Part shown: positions 21,074 through 33,000 of the stretch, one piece after another
Position numbering within the stretch: the stretch's first letter is position 1
How the letters are laid out: every line of letters starts with the position of its first letter
NCBI GenBank assembly: GCA_019009955.1
Contig: JADPXZ010000007.1
Span: forward strand, 800,001 to 864,000
DNA length: 64,000 nt
DNA from: Riptortus pedestris
Lineage: Eukaryota; Arthropoda; Insecta; Hemiptera; Alydidae
Reading direction: 5' to 3'
The notes under the pieces: generated by a model
Seen by the model: only the letters and a program-made list of their open reading frames with translations
Told to the model about the DNA's origin: nothing
The model's database searches: none
Program-made: the position numbers and the translations under genes

Positions 21074-24000
21074 CTGAAAAAGTAAATAAATAACAATTAA
21101 AAATTATGTACATAACAATAGGTAAATAAAACGAAATTCGCTCATTTTTAATATGAGCAGGAGTGGGGGTAAAATGGAGACTCAAAACTAAAAACTCAAA
21201 TATCTCAGTTAATATTCAAGATAGACAAAAATTGTATATAACAATATTTATAGTAAATGTAATTTGCAATAAGATTGGTTATGTACAATCTTTTGATCCG
21301 ACGCATAATAACGTAGATATTAAGGATATAAGAATTGTAAACTAACAACTCAGCCCTAATGGAGTAGTGGGAGTCAAACACAACATGAGACAAATTTTCA
21401 ATCTCAAATATCTCCGTTATTATGAGCCTGAGAGTAAAATGTTATAGAACCAATCTTGTTGAACTATTGATGCTCTACAATTGTTGTTATATGCACTTTA
21501 TCACTATCGTAAATATTAACCGAGATATTAGCGTTTTTCTTTAAAAAAGTGTTGCACAAGGTTAGTATCTCAGACCTATTTTAGCTATTCCTAACAAAAG
21601 TTCCAAATATCTCCGTTATTATGAGCCTGAGAGTAAAATGTTATAGAACCAATCTTGTTGAACTATTGATGCTCTACAATTGTTGTTATATGCACTTTTG
21701 CCTTAACTCTAATATTAAGCGAGTTATTGCTATTTTGTTATTTATCACTAAATAATTACCGAGTTATTCCCTTAACGACTCGCATATGAGAATTGTTGGT
21801 ATATTTTGTTAATTAAATTCCAAATATCTCCGTTATTATGAGCCTGAGAGTAAAATGTTATAGAACCAATCTTGTTGAACTATTGATGCTCTACAATTGT
21901 TGTTATATGCACTTTTTCTCTAGAGTAAATATTAACCGAGATATTTGTGTTTTTCTTTAAAAAAGTTTTGCACAAGTTTAGTATCTCAGACCTAATCTAT
22001 TGTAGCTATACATAACAAAAATTCCGAATATCTCCGTTTTATGCTTTAATGTTGCTTAAAGTTGCTTTTAAAACGATTGTGCTTTAAGGTAGGTTAATAT
22101 TGCTTTAAATGAACAATATTCCTTAAAGTAACTTTTAAAACGACGGTGATTTGCGGTTGCTTGAAGTTGTTTTAAGGAAAGCGATATTGCTTAAAGTTCT
22201 TATATCGATTATGCTTTAAGGTTGCTTAAAGTTGCTTTTAAAACGATTGTGTTTTAAGGTTACTGAAAGTTGTTTAAAAAAACAAACAAAAAAACCGATA
22301 TTGCTTAAAGTTGCTTTTGACAACAGTAGTGCTTTCGGTTGCTTAAAGTTGCATTTAGTAAACGATAATACTTCGCGGTTGCTTAACGTCGGTTAATAAA
22401 CGATAGTGTTTTTCTCAAAGTTGTCTTCAAAACGATATTGCATGAGGTTGTTTAAAGTTGTTTTTGAAAACGATAGTGATTCGGGATTGCTTAAAGTTGC
22501 TTTAAAAAAAAAGCGACATTCCATTAAGTTGCTTTTGAAAGCGATAGTGCTTCGCGATTACTTAAAGTTGCTTTAAAACACTATATTACTTGAAGTTGCT
22601 TTTGAAAGCGATAGTGCTTCGCGATTACTTAAAGTTGCTCTAAAACACTATATTACTTGAAGTTGCTTTTGAAAGCGATAGTGCTTCGCGATTGCTTAAT
22701 GTCGCTTTAATACACGATATTCCTTGAAGTTGCTTTTGAAAGCGATAGTGCTTCGCGATTGCTTAAAGTTGCTTTAAAACACGATATTCCTTAAAGTTGC
22801 TTTTGAAAGCGATAGTGCTTCGCGATTGCTTAAAGTTGCTTTAAAACACGATATTCCCTAAAGTTGCTTTTGAAAACGATAGTGCTTCGCGATTACTTAA
22901 AGTTGCTTTAAAACACGATATTTCTTGAAGTTGCTGCTGAAAACTATAGTGCTTCGCGATTGCTTAAAGTTGTTTTAGAAAACGATAGTGGTTCGGGATT
23001 GCTTAAAGTTGCTGTACCATGAGGAACACCTTATTTCATTAAAAATTCCAAATATCTCCGTTATTATGAGCCTGAGAGTAAAATGTTATAGAACCAATCG
23101 TGTTGAACTATTGATGCTCTACAATTGTTGTTATATGCATTTTAGCCGTAGCTCGAATATTAAAGGAGTTATTTGCATTTTCATAAGGACTTTTGTTATT
23201 CATTCAATGAGTTTACTCACTGCTGTACTGCAACTGAGGAGCTGCTACCCATAATTTATTGTGAATCTTGAGAAAATCGTTTCCTTCAGAAGTTTCGTTC
23301 AGTGGCGATCGCTTCTTCCTGTGGAAACCCTAAAGAAACAAAAAATAATTAAATATAATATACTAGGGCACGCAGGGGTTGCGTGAGCTAAAGCAGATTT
23401 CCCGAGCGCGTTAATTCGAAAAATTACAAAAACGCAAATATCTCGGTTAATAATCAAGATAGCAAAAAAACGTATATAACAACTTTTATAGAACATAACT
23501 TTTTCAACAAGATTTGTTCTATAACATTTTTCAATCCGACGCATAATAACGGTGATATTTCGAATTTCCGAAACTCACCCCCTCAAAAGACTGGGGGTAT
23601 AAGACAGGGAGAATTTCGAAAAATCTCAATATCTTTGTTATTATGCGTCTTATCGAAAAATTGTACATAACCAATCTTATTGCAAATTAAATTTCCTGTA
23701 AATATTGTTATATACATTTATTCTCTATCTTGAATATTAACCGAGATATTTTCACTTCTATAATTTCCAACTAACAGGAAATGAGAAAATTCCAAATATC
23801 TCCGCTTTATGCGTCGGATCGAAAAATTGTACAGAACCAATCTTGTTTCACAAAAAACCTATATTGATTATTGTTGCTTTAAAAAAACAAAACAAATTGC
23901 TTAAAGTTGCTGCTGAAAACAGTAGTGCTTCGCGGTTGCTTAAAGTTGCTTTAAAACAAGACATTCCTTAAAGTTGCTTTTGAAAACGATAGTGCTTCGC

Positions 24001-27000
24001 GATTGCTTAAAGTTGCTTTAATAACAAACGGTATTGCTTAAAGTTACTTTTAAAACGATTGTGCTTTAAGGTTGCTTAAAGTTGCTTTTAAATCTATTGT
24101 GCTTTTAAAACGATTGTGCTTTAAGGTTGCTTAAAGTTGCTTTTAAATCTATTGTGCTTTTAAAACGATTGTGCTTTAAGGTTGCTTAAAGTTGCTTGTA
24201 AATCTATTGTGCTTTTAAAACGATTGTGCTTTAAAGTTGCTTAAAGTACCTTTTAAATCTATTGTGCTTTAAGGTTGCTTAAAGTTGCTTTTAAATCTAT
24301 TGTTCTTTAAGGTTGCTTTTAAAACGATTGTGCTTTAAGGTTGCTTAAAGTTGCTTTTAAAACGATTGTGCTTTAAGGTTGCTTTTAAAACGATTGTGCT
24401 TTAAGGTTGCTCAATGTTGCTTTTAAAACGATTATGCTTTAAGGTTACTTAAAGTTGCTTTAAACAACGATAGTACTTAAAGTTGCTTTAAATAAACGAA
24501 AGTGCTTTGAGGTTGGTTAATATTGCTTTAAAGGAACAATATTCCTTAATGTAACTTTTAAAACGAAGGTGATTTGCGATTGCTTAAAGTTGTTTTAAAG
24601 AAAAAGATATTGCTTCACTTTAAGCAATATCGTTCTTTTTTTTTTATAAAACAACTTTAAGCAACCGGAAAGCACTATTGTTTTCAAAAACAACTTTAAG
24701 CAACCTTAAAGCATAATCGAATTACAAGCAACTTTAAGCAACCTTAATGCACAATCGTTTTAAAAGCAACTTTAAGTAACCTTAAAGCATAATCGTTTTA
24801 AAAGCAACTTTGAGCAACGTTAAAGCGTAATCGATTTAAAAGCAACTTTAAGCAACATTAAAGCACATTCGTTTTAAAAGCAACTTTAAGCAACCTTAAA
24901 GCATAATCGAATTACAAGCAGCTTTAAGCAACCTTAAAGCACTATCGTTTTAAAAGCAACCTTAGAGCATAATCGAATTACAAGCAGCTTTAAGCAACCT
25001 TAAAGCACAAACGTTTTAAAAGCAACTTTAAGCAACCTTAAAGCACAATCGTCTTAAAAGCAACTTTAAGCAACCTTAAAGCACACTCGTTTTAAAGCAA
25101 CTTTAAGTACTATCGTTGTTTAAATCAACTTTAAGTAACATTAAAGCACAATAGATTTAAAAGCAACTTTAAGCAATACCGTTTGTTACTAAAGCAAGTT
25201 TAAGGTACTTTGTATAAAATTATATATATATATATATCCAATCTTATTGCAAATTAAATTCTCTATAAATATTGTTATATACATTTATTCTCTATCTTGA
25301 ATATTAGCCGAGATATTTGCATTTTTCAGTTTTCATCCTCGAGCAAAGCCCCACTCCTGCTCGTGTCACATAAACAATACTCTGTTATATAATAAACCGC
25401 ATTATTCCAAGCTTAAATACCAAATATTGTTGTATTTAAGTGACGCAAGAGGGAAATCCGCTAAGTTTACGCAGCCCCTGCGTGAAGACAATTAATTCTA
25501 TAATGAGCATATACAAATAAATTCTTACGTTATTGGTGTCTTGGCACGGAACGCAAGGAGTTTTACAAAGTTCTACATTGCAGTCAAAATTCAACTCGTT
25601 CGAATCGGGAAACTTAAAAGCCTGAAACAATAAACAAAAAGAAATAGTTTAAAATAAAACATAAATTAATAACAATAAAACTAAGTTTGATAACAATTAT
25701 TTTTCTGTAATGGTTGAATAATGGTGACATTACTAAACTGAAATGAGTGAAGAAAGTGAAACATTTTGCAATAGAGTGAAGAAGTAATCACTTTGTTCAC
25801 AAGTGAAGAAAGTGAATTGCCTTCTTAATTAGTAATAAGTATAAATTAAAAAATAATTTGAAGTTGGAAATTAAATGCTTTTAAATGTTTCTTAACATTG
25901 TAAGAATTTATTTTAACAAAATAAATTGAAATGTGAATGAATTATTGGTGGAAATAATCGATATATTTTAAAATTTAAATATAATAATAATTAGCTTCCT
26001 TGTTTATAACGTGCACTTGTTTATAACTGCACTACTTGACAATCATCACTAGTTGTTTTATAACTATGCTTATAACCTGCCAACAACGATGCTTATAACC
26101 TACCAACAACATACCATAATCTTGACAACATCCTAATTTTGTTCGTATTCTGCTTAGATCTGATCATGTATTACACGATTACAGAAAAAATTTAATATTA
26201 CACTCGTGACCAAAGTAGAATTTACAACTCTCGTCAAATTACCAGACTCGCTTCGCTCGTGTGGCTAAACGTTTCACTCGAGTTGGAAAATGATCTACTT
26301 TCGTCACTTGGATAATAAATAACTATTATAACTAATAAACATTAAAATTAAAAATATTATTATATAAATTTTGTTTTTCCACTTCTATAATTTTGAGCTA
26401 ATAGTGAGTTAAAAAATTCCAAATATCTCCGTTATTATGAGTCTGAGAGTAAAATGTTATAGAACCAATCTTGTTGAACTATTGATGCTCTACAATTGTT
26501 GTTATATGCACATTTTCTCTAGAGTAAATGTTAACCGAGATATTTGCGTTTCTCTTTTAAAGTGTTGCACAAGTTAGTATCTCAGACTTAATCTATTTTA
26601 GCTATTCTTAACAATAATCCCAAATATCTCCGTTATTGTGAGCCTGAGAGTAAAATGTTATAGAACCAATCTTGTTGAACTATTGATGCTCTACAATTGT
26701 TGTTATATGCACTTTTTCTCTATCGTAAATATTAACAAAGATATTAGCGTTTTTCTTTACTATAGTGTTGCGCAAGGTTTGTATCTAAGACTACTACTAT
26801 TTAACCTTGCTATTGATAACAAAAATTTCCATGCCTTCCGCTATAGTTTTTAGCGCATATCTCGTTTATACTTCTTTCTACGCCAAAAGTGTATATAACA
26901 AAAGTTACTCTAAATAACCAAATAAACAACTTTTGTTATGTGTATTTTTGTAGAAAAACCAATAGGAAACGAAATATCGCCATATTGTTTCTTTATATAT

Positions 27001-30000
27001 ATAATTCTAGTGTAGTTGTGTGTATGTGAGTGAACTGTTGCTAAACGGCTGGAGCGATTTGAATGAATTGTATGCGTTTGGGTGACGCCGTGGATGGTTT
27101 AGATTCACAAATCAGCCCGAGGCAGATGGAGGTAGGAGTGGCGCTACCAACGGACGACTCAAATTAAATATAGCCATATTTCGTTTCCTATTAGTTTTAC
27201 GCCAAATATGCACAGGACTAAAGTTGTTCATTTTGTTATTTAGAGTAACTTTTGTTATATTCACTTTTGTCGTATAACAAAGTATAAACGAGATATACAC
27301 TAAAAAATTAAAGCGGGAGCCAACAATTTTATTTGTCACTAACGATTGAACCGAACTTAACAAAACTCTATATGTGAATCAGCATTAATTCTTCCACGAT
27401 TATAAGCTATATTAAATTTTTTAGGTTAGAACGGGAGTGGTGGTTATAACGGAGGCCTGAATAAAAAATTCGTGATATTTCATTTTCTATTTGTTTTTAG
27501 GCAAACGTGCACATAACAAAAGTTGTTTTTTGTGTTATTGAAAGTAGCTTTTGTTTTAAACATAACATTATTAAATTTAATATCTTAAGCTATATATTTT
27601 TATTTATATGTAAAATAACAAACGCAATAACTTACCCTGAAATAAGAATATGCCATAGCTCCTTGTGTTGTTGGGTTTCTTGTATACTCGAAGGCTGAAT
27701 AACAAAAACAGAACAATATAAACAACAATTATCAAACAAATTAATGTTAAATTATAAAACATTCTAAATATCTCCGTTATTATGAGCCTGAGAGTAAAAT
27801 GTTATAGAACCAATCTTGTTGAACTATTGATGCTCTACAATTGTTGTTATATGCACTTTTTCTCTATCGTAAATATTAACCGAGATATTTGCGTTTCTCT
27901 TTTAAATTGTTGCACAGTTTAGTATCTCAGACTTCAGAATCAATTTTAGCTATTCTTAACAATAATCCCAAATATCTCCGTTATTATGAGTCTGAGAGTA
28001 AAATGTTATAGAACCAATCTTGTTGAACTATTGATGCTCTACAATTGTTGTTATATGCACTTTTTCTCTATCGTAAATATTAACCGAGATACTAGCGTTT
28101 TTCTTTTAAAGTGTTGTACAAGGTTAGTATCTCAGACTTAATGTATGTTAGCTGTTCGCAACAATAATCCCAAATATCTCCGTTATTATGAGCCTGAGAG
28201 TAAAATGTTATAGAACCAATCTTGTTGGAAATGTTATTTTCTATAAATTTTGTTCTGTACGTTTTTTCGTTATCTTGAATATTAACCGAGATATTTGCAT
28301 TTGTGATTCTTACCTGTCATTAATTTAGGTCTGACAGGGCAGCCTGCTTCGTCTGAGAGTTGCATTTCCTGGCCGCCGCCTGCAGCAATGCACTTCCCGA
28401 CTCGGATCATGTGTTCTGGGTCGCCTTCGACGGAAATAACTAATGTCATCATATCGCCGATCATAGCCGGCTTCTGCTCGGTTAGGGAAAATGGTCCTTT
28501 TCCACTCTGAAAATATATAAACAAACACAGTTAGAAAAGTGCATAATAACTCGCTTAAAGTGCATATAACAACAATTGTAGAGCATCAATAGTTCAACAA
28601 GATTGGTTCTATAACATTTTACTCTCAGACTCATAATAACGGAGATATTTGGAATTTTAGAATCACCCCTTTAAACCCCCACTATTCGTAGTCCGAGGGA
28701 GAAAATGATGGGGAGGGAGTGTTCCCTGTCCAATAGACCACCATATATATGTTCCCTGTCTAATAGACCATAATATGTTCCCTGTCTAATAGACCAATAT
28801 ATGTTCCCTGTCTAATAGACTACCCGTTAGCAATAATACAATATATGTGTCCTATGGGAGTATCTACAACACCATATGTTCCCTGTCTAATAGACCCCAA
28901 ATGTTCCCTGTCTAGTAGACCCAAAATGTTCCCTGTCTAATGGACTACCTGTTAGCAATAAGACAATACACAATATGTGTCCTATGGGAGTATCTACACC
29001 ATATGTTCCCTGTCTAATAGACCAATATATGTTCCCTGTCTAATAGAGCAATATATGTTCCCTGTCTAATAGACCAATATATGTTCCCTGTCTAATAGAC
29101 TACCCGTTAGCAATAAGACAATACGCAATATGTGTCCTATGGGAGTATCTACACCATATGTTCCCTGTCTAATAGACCAATATATGTTCCCTGTCTAATA
29201 GACCTATATATGTTCCCTGTCTAATAGACTACCCGTTAGCAATAAGACAATACACAATATGTGTCCTATGGGAGTATCTACACCATATGTTCCCTGTCTA
29301 ATAGACCAATATATGTTCCCTGTCTAATAGAGCAATATATGTTCCCTGTCTAATAGACCAACATATAATGTTCCCTGTCTAATGGACTACCCGTTAGCAA
29401 TAAGACAATATACAATATGTGTCCTATGGGAGTATCTACACCATATGTTCCCTGTCTAATAGACCAACATATATATGTTCCCTGTCTAATAGACCACCTT
29501 ATGTTCCCTGTCTAAAAGACTACCATGTGTTCCCTGTCTAATGGACTACCCGTTAGCAATAAGACAATGTATGTTTCCTATGGGAGTATCTGAAACACCA
29601 TATAGTCCCTGTCTAATAGACCACCAAATGTTCCCTGTCTAATAGACCACATGTTAGCAATAAGACAATGTATGTTTCCTATGGGAGTATCTGAAACACC
29701 ATATAGTCCCTGTCTAATAGACCACCAAATGTTCCCTTTCTAATAGACCACATGTTAGCAATAAGACAATGTATGTTTCCTATGGGAGTATCTGAAACAC
29801 CATAGGTTCACTGTCTAATAGACTACCATGTGTTCCCTGTCTAATGGACTACCCGTTAGCAATAAGACAATATACAAAATGTGTCCTATGGGAGTATCTA
29901 CACCATATGTTCCCTATCTAATAGACCACCATATGTTCCCTGTCTAATAGACCACCATATATATGTTTCCTATCTAATAGACCCCATATGTTGCATGTCC

Positions 30001-33000
30001 AATAAACTACCTGTTAGCAATAAGACAATATATGTGTCCTATGGGAGTATCTACAACACCATATGTTCCCTGTCTAATAGATGTACATATATATGTTCCC
30101 TGTCTAGTAGACCACCTATGTTCCCTGCCTAATACACTACCTGTTAGCAATAAGACAATATATGTGTCCTATGGGAATATCAGCAACACCATATGTTCCC
30201 TGTCTAATAGACCACCATATGTTCCCTGTCTAATAGACCACCATATGTTCCCTGTCTAATAGACCACCATATGTTCCCTGTCTAATAGACCACCATATGT
30301 TCCCTGTCCAATACGCTACTTGTTAAGAATAATTACCTGTATTTCCAGCTTAGCCGTGGCAGTGTCTCCGCTAAACGTCACCAATTCAGTGCTTGGCGTT
30401 ACAACGCTCAACCCAGAAGTGACTTGCTGTCTGATGGAGCCCTCCCAAAGGCACCTGACGCTACGCACGCTATCCCAAATCTGAAATAGAAAACGCAAAT
30501 ATCTCGGTTAATATTTACGATAGAGAAAAAGTGCATATAACAACAATTGTAGAGCATCAATAGTTCAACAAGATTGGTTCTATAACATTTTACTCTCAGA
30601 CTCATAATAACGGAGATATTTGGAATTTTGAATAGCTAAAACAGATTGGGGTCAGAGATGCTAACACTGTGCAACACTTTATTAAAGAAAAACGCTAATA
30701 TTTCAGTTAATATTTACGATAGAGAAAAAGTGCATATAACAACAATTGTAGAGCATCAATAGTTCAACAAGATTGGTTCTATAACATTTTACTCTCAGAC
30801 TCATAATAACGGAGATATTTGGAATTTATGAATAGGCTAAAACAGATTGGGGTCTGAGATGCTAAACTGTGCAACACTTTATTAAAGAAAAACGCTAATA
30901 TTTCTGTTAAATATTTACGATAGAGAAAAAGTGCATATAACAACAATTGTAGAGGATCAAAAGTTCAACAAGATTGGTTCTATAACATTTTACTCTCAGA
31001 CTCATAATAACGGAGATATTAGGAATAATATAGTCATGCTTACCTCGACTATTCCTGGTTCGTTCTGAATAACAAGCACGTTTTCAAGATATGCTTGTCC
31101 ACTTTTGTCATATTCGTTAACAAATTGTGTCCCGCAAGAGTTGAGCTGGACTGTGAATCGATATCTGGAAGAATGTGAGTCTGCGACAACGTATCTACAC
31201 TCTGGCGTTGTGTAATGGTCCTGAAAAATAGAAGAGAAACAGATATGTACATTGCAAGGCTAGTAGTTTTCGAGTCGCGGGAATATAGGTAGAGAGCCGA
31301 GCCCCGAACTAGTCTAGATGGGTTCCAGCGACGCCTCCAACACCCATAATTCCCTCTTGGAACATTGCAAGGATATACTTTATCGTTTCTCGTGAATGTA
31401 TGTAGAGAGCCGAGCCCAGAACTAGTCTAGATGGGGTCCAGCGACGCCTCCAACACCCATAATTCCCTCTTGGAACATTGCAAGGCTAGTAGTTTTCGAG
31501 TCGCGGGAATATAGGTAGAGAGCCGAGCCCCGAACTAGTCTAGATGGGTTCCAGCGACGCCTCCAACACCCATAATTCCCTCTTGGAACATTGCAAGGCT
31601 AGTAGTTTTCGAGTCGCGGGAATATAGGTAGAGAGCCGAGCCCCGAACTAGTCTAGAAGGGTTCCAGCGACGCCTCGATCTCCCATAATTCCCTCTTGGA
31701 ACATTGCAAGACTAGTAGTGTTCGAGTCGCGGGAATATAGGTAGAGAGCCGGGCCCCGAACTAGTCTAGATGGGTTCCAGCGACGCCTCCAACACCCATA
31801 ATTCCCTCTTGGAACATTGCAAGACTAGTAGTTTTCGAGTCGCGGGAATATAGGTAGAGAGCCGAGCCCCGAACTAGTCTAGATGGGTTCCAGCGACGCC
31901 TCCAACACCCATAATTCCCTCTTGGAACATTGCAAGGCTAGAAGTATTCGAATCTCTCGAATATAGGTAGAGAGCCGAGCCCCGAACTAGTCTAGATGGG
32001 TTCCAGCGACGCCTCCAACACCCATAATTCCCTCTTGGAACATTGCAAGGCTAGTAGTTTTCGAGTTCAGGTAGAGAGCCGAGCCCCGAACTAGTCTAGA
32101 TGGGTTCCAGCGACGCCTCCAACACCCATAATTCCCTCTTGGAACATTGCAAGGCTAGTAGTTTTCGAGTCGCGGGAATATAGGTAGAGAGCAAACCCGA
32201 ACTAGTCTAGATGGGTTCCAGCGACGCCTCCAACACCCATAATTCCCTCTTGGAACATTGCAAGGCTAGTAGTTTTCGAGTCGCGGGAATATAGGTAGAG
32301 AGCCGAGCCCCGAACTAGTCTAGATGGGTTCCAGCGACGCCTCCAACACCCATAATTCCCTCTTGGAACATTGCAAGGCTAGTAGTTTTCGAGTCGCGGG
32401 AATATAGGTAGAGAGCCGAGCCCCGAACTAGTCTAGATGGGTTCCAGCGACGCCTCCAACACCCATAATTATTTTCAACTTACCTTCGAGTAAATGATTC
32501 CATTGAAGTCCGAACTGAATGTTACGTCCACCGTCATTCTGTCCTTGTGACATTCAACGTGTAGAGACGTCAGTTGAGGCGGATAAATCTCGTTGGAAGT
32601 TGGACTCGCAACTAAAGTTTCGGTCGGCGAAACACTTGCTTCATCAGTTTGTTGACTATTACTCTCCTTGTCTGGTCCGCTGCTCAGCAGCTGAGAACAA
32701 TCACAGAGTTACAAAATAAATCATATTAAAAAATGCATATATCTCGGTTAATATGTAAGATTCAGAGAAAACGTACATAACAACATCTTCTTATTGCAAA
32801 TGTTATGTTCTATAAATATTGTTATATACATTTATTCTCTATCTTGAATATTAGCCGAGATATTTGCATTTTTCAGTTTTCATCCTCGAGCAAAGCCCCA
32901 CTCCTGCTCGTGTCGCATAAACAATACTCTGTTATATAATAAACCGCATTATTCCAAGCTTAAATACCGAATATTAGCATATTTCCCTCGAGGGAAATCA

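Noticed and set aside
28325..28528. Arg-rich 67-codon frame over ZP exon 8
   Set aside because: Frame-shifted shadow of the real exon, which is in phase with exons 7 and 9 and contains the ZP cysteines.
30408..30605. Minus-strand frame joining an M1 module to exon 7 sequence
   Set aside because: Runs through the exon 7 acceptor in a different frame from the ZP protein.
22030..32470. CRISPR-like arrays (67-bp, 27-bp and 113-bp regular repeats)
   Set aside because: Units are contiguous with no unique spacers, and they lie in introns of a eukaryotic gene.
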